From Bradyrhizobium sacchari (GTDB taxonomy: Bacteria > Pseudomonadota > Alphaproteobacteria > Rhizobiales > Xanthobacteraceae): a stretch of DNA of 45,985 bases. The notes beneath the pieces are model-generated. The model was not told the origin of the DNA and searched no databases. It saw only the letters and a program-made list of their open reading frames with translations. The stretch covers positions 45,682-91,666 of the forward strand of contig NZ_LWIG01000007.1 in NCBI RefSeq assembly GCF_002068095.1, read 5' to 3'. Made by a program: the position numbers and the translations under genes. Shown piece by piece: positions 27,096-35,725 of the stretch; within the stretch, counting starts at the first letter, position 1, and every line of letters starts with the position of its first letter.

Positions 27096-28213
27096 GCACC
27101 GAGCTGATGCTGCCGCGCGCTGCCCGCATCTTCATTTCCTTCGTCGCGCTGCTGCGCGCCAACAGCTTCGCGGTCGCGCCGGAGCAGACCACCGCCTTTC
27201 TCGCCGCGATCGCGCTGCTGGGCCCGCGCGACCTCGACGACATCAGGCAATCTGCGCTCGCCACCCTCGCCCCGCCGCCCGGGCGCCGCGCCACTTTCGA
27301 CCGTTTGTTCGACCTGCATTTCCGTGGCAGTGAGGCCATCGAGTACGCCGCCGACGGCGAGGACGACGAGACCGTCCGTCTCCAGGAGGAAGGTCGCGGC
27401 GACGAGGAGCCCCTCTTCTCCGATGACGCCAACGAGTCCGGCCTCACCACGACGCGCACCGAGGCGCTGGTCGAGCGCCGCTTCGCCCAGCTCTCCACCT
27501 CCGATCCGCTCCGCCGCCTGGCACGCGAGGCCCCGCGGCGCCTGCCGCGGCGGCGCGGTCACCGCCGCATGCGGACACGCCGCGGCCCCTTCGCCGATCT
27601 CCGCCGCACCTTGCGCGACAGCGTGCGCAGCGACGGCGAGATCCTGCGGCTCGGCCACATGAAGCGGCGCCAGCGCCCGCGCAAGATGCTGCTGCTGATC
27701 GACGTCTCCGGCTCGATGAAGGCCCGTACCGAGGAGAACATGAAGCTGGCGCATGCGCTGGCGCAGGCCGCACCCAATGTCGAGGTCTTCACCTTCGGCA
27801 CGCGGCTGACCCGTGTCACCCGCGCGCTGCGGCTGAAACGCCGCGAGCAGGCGTTGAGCGCGGCAGCGCATCTCGTCAGCGACTGGGACGGCGGCACCCG
27901 CATCGGCGATGCGCTGCAGGCATTCCTGGCGGTGCCGCGGTTCGGCGGCTATGCCCGCGGCGCCGCCGTGATCGTCGTCTCCGACGGGCTTGAGCGCGGC
28001 GAACCGGACGCGCTTCGCGACGCCGTCGCGAAATTGTCGCGGCGCGCCTGGCGCGTGAGCTGGCTGACGCCGCTCGCGACGGGCCCGGGCTTCCGCCCGC
28101 AGACCGAGGCGCTCGTCGCGATCGAGCGCTTCGTCGACGACCTCGTGGACGGCGGATCGAGCGCCTCGATCGTCGCGCACATTCTGGCATTGGGACGAAG
28201 GAGAGCCGCGTGA
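27092..28213 (+). CDS. VWA domain-containing protein (CoxE-like)
   Basis: This is a 373-residue protein. Residues 1-100 are helical, a very basic stretch lies around 145-165, and the C-terminal VWA domain has an intact metal-ion-dependent adhesion site, DVSGSM, at 204-209, with a later SDG. It starts at ATG 27092, overlapping the MoxR stop; the apparent longer frame from 26435 is a shadow. CoxE-type proteins act with CoxD on Mo-hydroxylase maturation. Confidence 0.9.
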   Translation: MSTELMLPRAARIFISFVALLRANSFAVAPEQTTAFLAAIALLGPRDLDDIRQSALATLAPPPGRRATFDRLFDLHFRGSEAIEYAADGEDDETVRLQEEGRGDEEPLFSDDANESGLTTTRTEALVERRFAQLSTSDPLRRLAREAPRRLPRRRGHRRMRTRRGPFADLRRTLRDSVRSDGEILRLGHMKRRQRPRKMLLLIDVSGSMKARTEENMKLAHALAQAAPNVEVFTFGTRLTRVTRALRLKRREQALSAAAHLVSDWDGGTRIGDALQAFLAVPRFGGYARGAAVIVVSDGLERGEPDALRDAVAKLSRRAWRVSWLTPLATGPGFRPQTEALVAIERFVDDLVDGGSSASIVAHILALGRRRAA

Positions 28214-29094
28214 ACGGTATTGTCGACGGCCATCATCACATCTGGCGGCAGGCCGACCTGCCTTGGCTGATCGGCCCCATGCAGCCACGCATCTTCGGAC
28301 CGTATGAACCGATCCGGCGCGACTATCCGATCGAGGAATATCTCGGCGATCTCAAGGGCAACGGCGTCACGCGCTCCGTCTATGTGCAGACCAACTGGGC
28401 GCAAGAGCGCTTCGAGGAGGAAGCAGCCTGGGTGCAGCGCACGGCCGAGGAGCACGGCTGGCCGCATGCCATCGTCGCCTACGCCAATTTCGCGGTCGAC
28501 GACGTCCGTCCCCAGCTCGATCGCCTGAAACGCTATCCGCTGCTGCGCGGCGTGCGCATGCAGCTGCACTGGCACGAGAATCCGCTGTACCGCTTCGCGG
28601 CTCGCCCGGACCTCTGCGCCGATCCCGTGATCCGCCGCAACGTCGCGCGTCTGGCCGATTACGACTGGAGCTTCGACCTCCAGGTCTTCACGCCGCAGAT
28701 GCCCGACGCAGCGCTGCTCGCCGAGTCCTGCCCCAAGGTGACATTCATCCTGCAGCATGCCGGCATGCTCGAAGATCTCTCGCCGGCAGGACGCTCGGCC
28801 TGGCGCGCCGGTATGGCACGGCTCGCCACATGCCCGAACGTGGTCTCAAAGCTGTCCGGGCTTGGCACCTTCATCCATCGCAACGATCCCGCGCATATCG
28901 CGGCTGTGCTGACGGACACGGTCGCGATTTTCGGCGCCGAGCGTTGCCTGTTCGGCTCCAACTTCCCGATCGAGAAATTGTGGACCAGCTATCGCGAGCT
29001 CGTCGACGCGTTTCGCGCGGGGGCCGCTTCGCTGCGTGCCGAGCAACAAGACGCCATCTTCCGGACCACGGCGACGCGCGTCTATCGACTTTGA
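28210..29094 (+). CDS. Amidohydrolase family protein (TIM-barrel metal-dependent hydrolase)
   Basis: This is a 294-residue protein of the COG3618/amidohydrolase-2 type. An N-terminal HxH (His8, His10 in DGHHHIW), a FILQHAGML segment and a C-terminal LFGSNFPIEKLW aspartate-region equivalent are present; in many homologues the last motif is GSDWP or GSNFP. It is full length. Relatives open lactones such as 2-pyrone-4,6-dicarboxylate or hydrolyse cyclic sugar lactones. GTG 28210 overlaps the VWA stop (GTGA). It is a likely ring-opening step of the pathway. Confidence 0.88.
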   Translation: MNGIVDGHHHIWRQADLPWLIGPMQPRIFGPYEPIRRDYPIEEYLGDLKGNGVTRSVYVQTNWAQERFEEEAAWVQRTAEEHGWPHAIVAYANFAVDDVRPQLDRLKRYPLLRGVRMQLHWHENPLYRFAARPDLCADPVIRRNVARLADYDWSFDLQVFTPQMPDAALLAESCPKVTFILQHAGMLEDLSPAGRSAWRAGMARLATCPNVVSKLSGLGTFIHRNDPAHIAAVLTDTVAIFGAERCLFGSNFPIEKLWTSYRELVDAFRAGAASLRAEQQDAIFRTTATRVYRL

Positions 29095-29125
29095 CAGATA
29101 AGAAACGAGACAGGGAGGGCAAAGA

Positions 29126-29974
29126 ATGGCGTTGGAGATCAAGATCCTGGACTATGGCGATATCGAGCTGGAATCGAGTTTTCTGGTGCTCGGCCGCGAC
29201 TGCGGTCGAACCCGCCGCGTCCTCACGCTCGGTTTTTTGATCCTCGGCGGCCCCTACCCAGTCGTGGTGGACACCGGCTACCGCTCCAACCAGATCATGG
29301 AGACGCTGGGCATGCGGGGGCTGCAATATCATGAGCACATGATCGAGAACCAGCTCGCGCGTCACGGCGTGCGCATGGGCGATGTCCGCTTCGTCTGCCA
29401 CACCCATCTGCACATCGACCATGCCGGCAAGGACGATCTGTTCCCGATGAACACGACCGTCGTGCTCAACCGCAAGGAGCTCGAATATTCCGTCTCCGGC
29501 CTGATGCATCCGCAATATCCGGCGCCCGACATCAAGCACCTGATCGACCGCCTGCACACCAAGAGCGCTCTGCGCTTTCTCGATCTGGAAATCACCGGCC
29601 CGATCGAGTTGATGCCCGGCGTCTATTGCGATGCCGCCAACGCCCACACCGAAGGTTCGATGAATATCATCGTCCATACCGCCGACGGCATCGCGACCAT
29701 CTGCGGCGACGTCATCTACGACTTCAACGACCAGATCGTCACGCCCTTCCACGAGATCCACGACTGGGAGCCGCGCACCACCGGCAACCATGGCACCAGC
29801 AAGCGCGCGGAGAAGGCGGCGATCAAGAAGCTATTGAGCAGTTCACGCTACCTGCTGCCCGTCCACGATCGGCCCGCCAAGATCGAAGGCGGCAATGTCG
29901 TGGGGCGTCTGCACGACCAGGTCCCGGGGCCGATCGTGCAGTCCCTGCCCCAGCGCAACTGGTTCCCGGCCTGA
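29126..29974 (+). CDS. MBL-fold hydrolase, N-acyl homoserine lactonase-like family
   Basis: This is a 282-residue metallo-beta-lactamase-fold enzyme. The metal-binding HxHxDH is at residues 94-99 (HLHIDH); later NAHTEGS, CGDVIYDF and PVHDRP supply the remaining ligands. Family members cleave lactones, including N-acyl homoserine lactones. In this operon a catabolic lactone or amide is the more likely target. A GGGAGGG site precedes ATG 29126. A palindromic repeat follows the stop. Confidence 0.87.
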   Translation: MALEIKILDYGDIELESSFLVLGRDCGRTRRVLTLGFLILGGPYPVVVDTGYRSNQIMETLGMRGLQYHEHMIENQLARHGVRMGDVRFVCHTHLHIDHAGKDDLFPMNTTVVLNRKELEYSVSGLMHPQYPAPDIKHLIDRLHTKSALRFLDLEITGPIELMPGVYCDAANAHTEGSMNIIVHTADGIATICGDVIYDFNDQIVTPFHEIHDWEPRTTGNHGTSKRAEKAAIKKLLSSSRYLLPVHDRPAKIEGGNVVGRLHDQVPGPIVQSLPQRNWFPA

Positions 29975-29983
29975 GGCTTTTTT

Positions 29984-30052
29984 GCGCATGATCTGTTCGG
30001 AAAACCGCTCGACACTTTGCGCCAACGCGGCCCTTCGGATCCGGATCATGCG
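29984..30052. repeat. MITE-like palindromic element, copy 1
   Basis: CGCATGATC (29985-29993) and GATCATGCG (30044-30052) are perfect 9-bp inverted ends around a 50-bp core. The 25-bp core at 29996-30020 matches 39945-39969 with one mismatch. It sits inside the operon, between the MBL-fold gene and the SMP-30 fusion gene. Confidence 0.7.
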
Positions 30053-30067
30053 TCCGAGGATCGACCG

Positions 30068-31642
30068 ATGACGCATGTCACCCTGCGAAGCGAATTCGAG
30101 AACCTGATCGACCCCTACGCGCCGGTCGCGCAGATCGGCACCGGCTTCGATTTCACGGAAGGACCGATCTGGCATCCGGTCGATCATTATCTGCTGTTCT
30201 CGGACATGCCAGGCGACGTGCGCCGGCGCTGGGATGCGCGGCGCGGCGTGGTTGAGGTCAAGCGCCCGTCGAACAAGTGCAACGGCATGACCTATGACGC
30301 CGAGCTCAATTTGATCATCTGCGAGCACGCGACCTCGTCGCTCGTCCGTGAACGTGCGGACGGACGGCGCGAGGTGCTGGCTTCGCATTTTGGCGGCCAA
30401 GAGCTCAACAGCCCGAACGACGTCTGCGTGCACTCATCGGGCGCGATCTATTTCTCGGACCCCTGGTATGGGCGGATGCCTGTCTATGGCGTCGAGCGGC
30501 CGCGCCAGCTCGGCTTCCAGGGCGTCTATCGCGTCATGCCGGGCGGCGAGCCGAAGCTGGTGGTCGAGCGAAATCTGTTCGAGCAGCCGAACGGGCTGTG
30601 CTTCTCGCCCGACGAGAAGCTGCTCTATGTCAACGACACCGTGCAGGCCCTGATCCGCGTGTTCGACGTCAATGCCGACGGCACGCTCTCGAGCGCACGC
30701 GTGTTCGCGAGCGGCATCAAGTCCGAGCTTGAACCCGGCCTGCCCGACGGCATGAAATGTGACCAGCACGGCAACCTCTGGGTCACCGCGCCCGGCGGCG
30801 TCTGGGTCTATTCGCCGCGCGGCGAACTGCTCGGCAAGGTCCGCGTACCGGAGCTGGTCGCCAACCTCGCCTGGGGCGGCCCGGATTTCCGCACACTTTA
30901 TCTCACATCGACCCATTCGGTGTACGCGATCCCGACCCGGGTCGGCCCGCGTCACGAGCCCTATATGAGCGGGCGGCGCGCCGGCGGCGGCGCAGGCCCA
31001 AGCTCGTCACCGGCCTCACCGATTCTCGCCGAGGGCGAGATGCGGCTCGATCCGCAGCGTTGCGCCATGATCATCCAGGATCTCCAGAACGACGTCATCA
31101 TGGACGGCGGCGCCTTCGCCGAGTCCGGCGCGCCTGACCATGCGAAGCAGCAGCGTGTGGTCGAGAATGTCCGGCGCCTCGCGGAAGCCGCACGCGCGCG
31201 GGGCGTTGCCATCATCCACGTCTGGTTCGTCGTCGAGCCCGGCGCGCCCGGCGTCACGCTCAACGCCCCGCTGTTCGAGGGGCTCGTGGACAGCAAGGCG
31301 ATGGTGCGGGGAAGCTGGGGCGCGGCGCCCGTCTCCGGCCTCGAGCCGCGGCCCGGCGATTTCGTCGTCGAGAAGATGCGGATGAGCGCCTGGGAGGGCA
31401 CGCGGCTGGAGACGATCCTGAAAGCCACGGGCCGCGACATGATCATCAATACCGGCGCCTGGACCAACATGTCGGTCGAGCACACCGCCCGCACCGGCGC
31501 CGACAAGGGCTATTTCATGATCGTGCCCGAGGATTGCTGCTCGACCATGAATACCGACTGGCACAACGCCTCGATCAATTTTGCCATGCAGAACGTCGCG
31601 ATCGTGACCAGGGCCGATACCGTCATCAGAGCGCTGGGATGA
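30068..31642 (+). CDS. SMP-30/gluconolactonase domain fused to an isochorismatase-like hydrolase domain
   Basis: This is a 524-residue, two-domain protein. Residues 15-292 are an SMP-30/gluconolactonase beta-propeller with metal ligands Glu31 (TEGPIWH), Asn175 (QPNG) and Asp227 (LPDG). A Gly/Ser-rich linker (about 300-320) follows. Residues 325-524 are an isochorismatase-like fold with Asp338 (QDLQND) and Lys436 of the triad. The usual catalytic cysteine position is Ser469 (TNMSVEHTAR). The first domain would open a lactone, the second an amide, unless the serine disables it. ATG 30068 is chosen; the frame upstream is repeat sequence. Confidence 0.88.
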   Translation: MTHVTLRSEFENLIDPYAPVAQIGTGFDFTEGPIWHPVDHYLLFSDMPGDVRRRWDARRGVVEVKRPSNKCNGMTYDAELNLIICEHATSSLVRERADGRREVLASHFGGQELNSPNDVCVHSSGAIYFSDPWYGRMPVYGVERPRQLGFQGVYRVMPGGEPKLVVERNLFEQPNGLCFSPDEKLLYVNDTVQALIRVFDVNADGTLSSARVFASGIKSELEPGLPDGMKCDQHGNLWVTAPGGVWVYSPRGELLGKVRVPELVANLAWGGPDFRTLYLTSTHSVYAIPTRVGPRHEPYMSGRRAGGGAGPSSSPASPILAEGEMRLDPQRCAMIIQDLQNDVIMDGGAFAESGAPDHAKQQRVVENVRRLAEAARARGVAIIHVWFVVEPGAPGVTLNAPLFEGLVDSKAMVRGSWGAAPVSGLEPRPGDFVVEKMRMSAWEGTRLETILKATGRDMIINTGAWTNMSVEHTARTGADKGYFMIVPEDCCSTMNTDWHNASINFAMQNVAIVTRADTVIRALG

Positions 31643-31645
31643 GCC

Positions 31646-32272
31646 GTGGCGAAGCTCCTGCATCTGTCCTGCTCGCCCCGCGCCGAGTCCGAGTCGGCCG
31701 CTGGCGCGCGCGTCTTCCTTGACGGCTTCCACAAGGCTCGCCCGGATTGGGATGTCGATGTCGTGGACGTCTGGCGGGAAAGGATGCCGGAGTTCACGGG
31801 CGCCATCGTCGAGGCCAAGTACGCGCGCATGAAGGCTCAGGCCTTCACCGATGCGCAGCGCGACGGCTTTGCCGAGGCAGAGCGCATGGCGCTGCGCTTC
31901 TCGCTCGCCGATCGGGTGCTGATCTCGACCCCGATGTGGAACTTCAGCATTCCCTACAAGCTCAAGCAGTGGTTCGACATCATCGTCCAGCCCGGTCTCA
32001 CCTTTCAGTTCGATCCGTCGCAGGGCTATCTCCCGCTGCTGAAGGACCGACCGACGCTGGTGATCATCGCCAGCGGCAGCGATTTTGCCACCGGCATGAA
32101 CCGCGGCTGCGTCGACATGGCGACGCCCTACCTGCGGGAAATCCTTCGCTTCATCGGCATCAGCAATGTCCGGTTCGTAACGATCGGTCCGACCACAGGA
32201 CCGCAGCAGCCGATCGATGCCGCCCGCGCAAGGGCCCATCAACACCTCGCTGCAATGGCCGCGACCTTCTAA
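31646..32272 (+). CDS. FMN-dependent NADH-quinone/azo reductase (AzoR-like flavodoxin fold)
   Basis: This is a 208-residue flavoprotein with the azoreductase signature PMWNFSIPYKLKQWFD near residue 97 and an N-terminal LLHLSCSPRAESE phosphate-binding region. Such enzymes do two-electron reduction of quinones or azo compounds and limit quinone toxicity. GTG 31646 lies 3 bp after the fusion gene. It is the last gene of the operon; quinoid intermediates of aromatic breakdown are a plausible substrate (inference). Confidence 0.88.
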   Translation: MAKLLHLSCSPRAESESAAGARVFLDGFHKARPDWDVDVVDVWRERMPEFTGAIVEAKYARMKAQAFTDAQRDGFAEAERMALRFSLADRVLISTPMWNFSIPYKLKQWFDIIVQPGLTFQFDPSQGYLPLLKDRPTLVIIASGSDFATGMNRGCVDMATPYLREILRFIGISNVRFVTIGPTTGPQQPIDAARARAHQHLAAMAATF

Positions 32273-32373
32273 AGCGGCTGGTGTTTGGCTGAACCGACTG
32301 GGTTTCCCCGAGTCAGCGGCGCTGTGAGGCAACATCCGGATCGGCGGCGATCACGCGCTCTCACTTGTGCGTC

Positions 32374-33312
32374 ATGAACCTTTCCGCACAGGTCTCCACA
32401 CCTCAATTAGCGGGCATATTCGCTGCGCTTTTCAACAGGGCTTTCGCTACGATGAGGGAACTCGGAAAGATTCGCTGGGCACAGAAGGATGGCCAACCTC
32501 CACAACTGCTCTACACTGAACGATCTCGCGGCGAGAGCGGCGTGCTTGCATTTCGCGCACGGTTTGAGGGCGGAGTCCATTTCAGCGCGACTGCGCACCA
32601 GCATCTGATCTACTTTCAAATGTCGCCGTCTGTGCAGATTGAATGCCGCATGGACGGGCTACACGCGAAACAGAACGCGACGGCCGGCGCGCTCGCGATT
32701 GGTCCCGCAGGTATCTATTGTGAGGCTGAAAGCAACCAATCAATGGACGTGCTGCTCATCGCGGTTGATCCGCGTCGGCTCGCGCTGGCGTCGGCAGAAG
32801 ATCATGTCCTGGACGCAGAACTGCGCGCGCGCGTCTCTGGATACGATGAATATCTTCTGCGGGCGGCGCGGCAGCTGGAATCAGAGGTTGCGGACGGCTA
32901 TCCACGCGGCCCTTTGTTCTGGAATGAGGCTGCGAGTCGTCTCATCGATCGTCTTCTGACTGGCCATACGTCGATTCCGCTCCCTTCATCCCGCGGCAGG
33001 CTGGGCCCGTACGCGCTGCGACGTATCAGGGACTATGTGTTTGCCCACATCGCAGAGCCGATTCAGGTGGCCGAGCTTGCCGCACTGATCGGCCGCAGTG
33101 AGTTCCATTTCTCGCGTGTGTTCGCGCGCTCCGTCGGCATGACGCCGTATCGCTACGTGGTCCATCTTCGTCTTCAGGCGGCGATCCAGCACATGCGCGA
33201 CGGACGCATGGGACTTGCTGAAATTGCCGCCGAGACCGGCTTTGCAGATCAAAGCCATCTATCGCGGTGGGTCCGCCGTGTACACGGCGTCGCGCCCTCT
33301 GAGCTTGCCTGA
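32374..33312 (+). CDS. AraC-family transcriptional regulator
   Basis: This is a 312-residue regulator with a variable N-terminal sensor half and a C-terminal AraC DNA-binding domain (VAELAALIGRSEFHFSRVF and LAEIAAETGFADQSHLSRWV). ATG 32374 is chosen over an in-frame TTG at 32365. It precedes the FAD oxidoreductase on the same strand with a 110-bp gap. Its GC and codon use look slightly lower than the upstream operon in the 5' half, suggesting a separate acquisition (impression only). Confidence 0.88.
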   Translation: MNLSAQVSTPQLAGIFAALFNRAFATMRELGKIRWAQKDGQPPQLLYTERSRGESGVLAFRARFEGGVHFSATAHQHLIYFQMSPSVQIECRMDGLHAKQNATAGALAIGPAGIYCEAESNQSMDVLLIAVDPRRLALASAEDHVLDAELRARVSGYDEYLLRAARQLESEVADGYPRGPLFWNEAASRLIDRLLTGHTSIPLPSSRGRLGPYALRRIRDYVFAHIAEPIQVAELAALIGRSEFHFSRVFARSVGMTPYRYVVHLRLQAAIQHMRDGRMGLAEIAAETGFADQSHLSRWVRRVHGVAPSELA

Positions 33313-33422
33313 TTGCTCCTGCAAAAGAGCAGGAATCTTCACGAACGTCAGTCCGTTTCTCCGTAAACCGGCCGTCAGTCGCGCCAGGTGTTCCGCTCGC
33401 GCGAATCAACGGAGGCAAGACC

Positions 33423-34784
33423 ATGTCGGATTCCGTCCAAAGCGCGTTCCTGGGCCTGAGTGGCAAAATCGCCGGGCGCGTCTCGTTGCCTGGGAGCGAA
33501 GGCTATGTCGCCGCAACCAGTCTCTGGGCAAAACAGACCGACGTTTCGCCTCGGGCCGTCGTGCACTGCGAATCCGCTGCCGACGTGCAGGCCGCCATTC
33601 GTGCCGCGCGCGAGCACGGGCTGCCGCTTTCGGTTCGCGGCGGCGGCCACGACTGGGCTGGCCGGGCTCTCTGCAATGGCATCGTAATTGACTTGAGCAA
33701 GATGCGACACGTGGTGCTCGGCTCCGACCATCGCTTCGTCACGATTGCCGGTGGCGCCCGCGCTGCCGACGTCACGGCGGTGACGGACCCCGCCGACCTT
33801 GCTGTCGTGGCGGGCGCCGTCTCCTGCGTCGGGATGACCGGGCTCACGCTCGGAGGTGGCTACGGCCCTTTGATCGGGCGTTTCGGGCTCGCGCTCGACA
33901 ATATGCTCGCCGCGCAGGTGGTGCTGGCAGACGGACGAATCGTGTCTGCGGATGACGACAACAACGCCGACCTGTTCTGGGCGCTACGGGGCGGCGGCGG
34001 CAATTTCGGTGTGGTCACGCAGATGCGTCACCGCGTACATGACTTGCCGGACGTCCTTTCCGGTCTGCTGGTCTATCCCTTTGCCGAGGCGCACGCCGTA
34101 CTCGAAGGGTGCGCTTCGTTGACGGCGTCGGCACCGGATGAGTTGACGGTGCAGGCGGGGCTCGTCGCCGATCCCTCGGGCCAGGCTGCGGTCATGTTGA
34201 TTCCAACCTGGAGCGGCCGACTGGAAGCAGGCGAGGCGAAGCTCGAACCCTTTCTCAGGCTTGGGACCGTGCTCGCCGGCCGGATCGAAAGAAAATCCTA
34301 CGGCGCTCTACTCGGCGTGTTCGATCCCTACCTCGTCAACGGATTGCGGGCAGTGATGGAGACGTGCTCGTTGCCGGTGTTCGACCGTAGATGCATCGAC
34401 ACGTTCGTCGATGCGATGGAAGCGGCGGTGTCGCCGGGCTGCGCCATTTTCACCCACGAGTTCCGGGGCGCGGCATCCCATGTCCCGGAGGCCGCGACGG
34501 CTTTCGGTCTCCGCCGCGATCACCTGCTAGTGGAGATGCTCGCGATGTTTCCAGACCGGACCGACGCTGATGACGAGCTAAGGCATCGACACTGGGCGCG
34601 CACCACTCGCCAGACGTTCGCGGCGGCGCTGCCTGGCGGATATCCAAACTTGCTCGGCCCCAACGATCCCGCTCGCGCCCGGCATAGTTATGGGAGCAAT
34701 GCGAAACGATTGATGGAAGCAAAGCACCGCTACGATCCGGACAATGTTTTCTCGTCCGCCATCCCGTTACCGCGGGCCCTGTAG
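33423..34784 (+). CDS. FAD-binding oxidoreductase with BBE domain
   Basis: This is a 453-residue protein of the p-cresol-methylhydroxylase/berberine-bridge superfamily. The FAD domain has RGGGHDWAG with His76 as the likely covalent flavin site and LTLGGGYGPLIGRFGLALDN. The C-terminal BBE motif ends NAKRLMEAKHRYDPDNVFS. The second covalent Cys of bicovalent oxidases is not evident. The substrate (sugar, aromatic alcohol or alkaloid-like) cannot be told. Confidence 0.88.
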   Translation: MSDSVQSAFLGLSGKIAGRVSLPGSEGYVAATSLWAKQTDVSPRAVVHCESAADVQAAIRAAREHGLPLSVRGGGHDWAGRALCNGIVIDLSKMRHVVLGSDHRFVTIAGGARAADVTAVTDPADLAVVAGAVSCVGMTGLTLGGGYGPLIGRFGLALDNMLAAQVVLADGRIVSADDDNNADLFWALRGGGGNFGVVTQMRHRVHDLPDVLSGLLVYPFAEAHAVLEGCASLTASAPDELTVQAGLVADPSGQAAVMLIPTWSGRLEAGEAKLEPFLRLGTVLAGRIERKSYGALLGVFDPYLVNGLRAVMETCSLPVFDRRCIDTFVDAMEAAVSPGCAIFTHEFRGAASHVPEAATAFGLRRDHLLVEMLAMFPDRTDADDELRHRHWARTTRQTFAAALPGGYPNLLGPNDPARARHSYGSNAKRLMEAKHRYDPDNVFSSAIPLPRAL

Positions 34785-34868
34785 GAAGCGGCAGACCGCA
34801 AGGTGGAAATCTCTTGGAAACCACCCCTTCAGGCCTCTGGCGCGGGGCGCCTAAGTCATTGAAGAAGA

Positions 34869-34943
34869 TGGTGGGCACGACAGGGATCGAACCTGTGACC
34901 CCTACCATGTCAAGGTAGTGCTCTCCCGCTGAGCTACGTGCCC
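34869..34943 (-). tRNA. tRNA-Val(GAC)
   Basis: A complete 75-nt cloverleaf on the minus strand. The acceptor stem is GGGCACG/CGTGCCC, with a TAGCTCAGCGGGAGAGCA D-arm, anticodon stem CTACC/GGTAG around loop TTGACAT (anticodon GAC, reading GUC/GUU), the T-loop GGTTCGATCC and an encoded 3' CCA. Confidence 0.97.
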
Positions 34944-35014
34944 TAGAGGTCATTTCTCGGTGGGGTCCCTATAACGGCTCAGGGGACCCGGCGCAAGGAC
35001 GGAACGGGGCCGAT

Positions 35015-35374
35015 TTAGGCCGCCAGCATCTTGTTCACTTCGCTGACCAATTCGCGCAGATGCACGGGCTTGGACAGCACCTTGGCGTTCTTGGGGGCGT
35101 CCGAATCCGAGTTCAGGGCCACCGCGGCAAAGCCGGTGATGAACATGATCTTGATGTCGGGGTCGAGTTCCGAGGCCCGGCGGGCGAGCTCGATGCCGTC
35201 CATTTCCGGCATCACGATGTCGGTCAACAGCATCTCGAACGGCTCTTCCCGCAGCCGCTGATAGGCGGCCATGCCGTTGTCATGGGACGAGACCTGAAAA
35301 CCGGCGTTTTCCAGCGCCTTGACCAGGAAACGGCGCATGTCGTTGTCGTCTTCGGCGAGCAGGATCTTTGGCAT
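35015..35374 (-). CDS. cpdR: CpdR-type single-domain response regulator
   Basis: This is a 119-residue receiver domain alone. The acidic pocket (Asp9, Asp10), phospho-acceptor Asp52 (LLTDIVMPEMDG), Thr80 and Lys102 are intact. The sequence (LLAEDDNDMRRFLVKALENAG and ITGFAAVALN) closely follows Caulobacter and rhizobial CpdR. Unphosphorylated CpdR primes ClpXP for degradation of cell-cycle proteins; phosphorylation by CckA-ChpT blocks this. It lies between tRNA-Val and, divergently, an N-formylglutamate-amidohydrolase-family gene. Confidence 0.92.
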   Translation of the reverse strand: MPKILLAEDDNDMRRFLVKALENAGFQVSSHDNGMAAYQRLREEPFEMLLTDIVMPEMDGIELARRASELDPDIKIMFITGFAAVALNSDSDAPKNAKVLSKPVHLRELVSEVNKMLAA

Positions 35375-35725
35375 GGCAGGAAACGTCGAATCCCCAGAGG
35401 ATATCAGCAGAGGTCACTAAGCCCGACAGAGGGTAAATTTGGGGTGAAAATCTTTACCATGGGCCGGCTGCGCTGCCGGCTCTTTGTGAACCTGAATGGG
35501 CCCCGAATCAATCGCGCTGGACCTGCCGGTCCCCACCCCGATGCCCGCAGGGTTAAGACATGTTCCAGCGTCCGTCACATCTTTTCGCTTGGCAGAATGG
35601 TTGCGATTCCGGACAATGACGACACATAAGAGCCGCTCGACCGGCCGAATCATTCGATCCGGGGACATGCCGGATCGTGCGCCGCCAAAGGGGCGAAGCC
35701 TGAGTAAGGGACGAAGCCTGAGAAG
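35375..35725. promoter_or_regulatory. 351-bp divergent promoter region between cpdR and the N-formylglutamate amidohydrolase gene
   Basis: No gene is supported here. A GCCGGC-TGCGCT-GCCGGC foldback lies at 35463-35480. An 18-bp direct tandem repeat (35690-35707 and 35708-35725, three mismatches) ends exactly at the start codon of the rightward gene and would form its leader. Confidence 0.5.
35690..35725 (+). repeat. Tandem 18-bp repeat directly before the start codon
   Basis: GGGGCGAAGCCTGAGTAA is followed at once by GGGACGAAGCCTGAGAAG and then ATG. The repeat may duplicate a ribosome-binding or leader segment. Confidence 0.75.

Noticed and set aside
29126..29974. Quorum-quenching AHL lactonase as a firm call
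   Set aside because: The HxHxDH motif only proves the MBL fold and metal site; the operon context favours a catabolic substrate.
34450..34953. A minus-strand ORF beginning with SSAGEHYLDMVGVTGSIPVVPT-like residues
   Set aside because: This stretch is simply the translation of tRNA-Val and its flanks.
35463..35480. GCCGGC foldback as a terminator
   Set aside because: It lies between two divergent promoters and is not followed by a T-run on either strand that would end a known gene.
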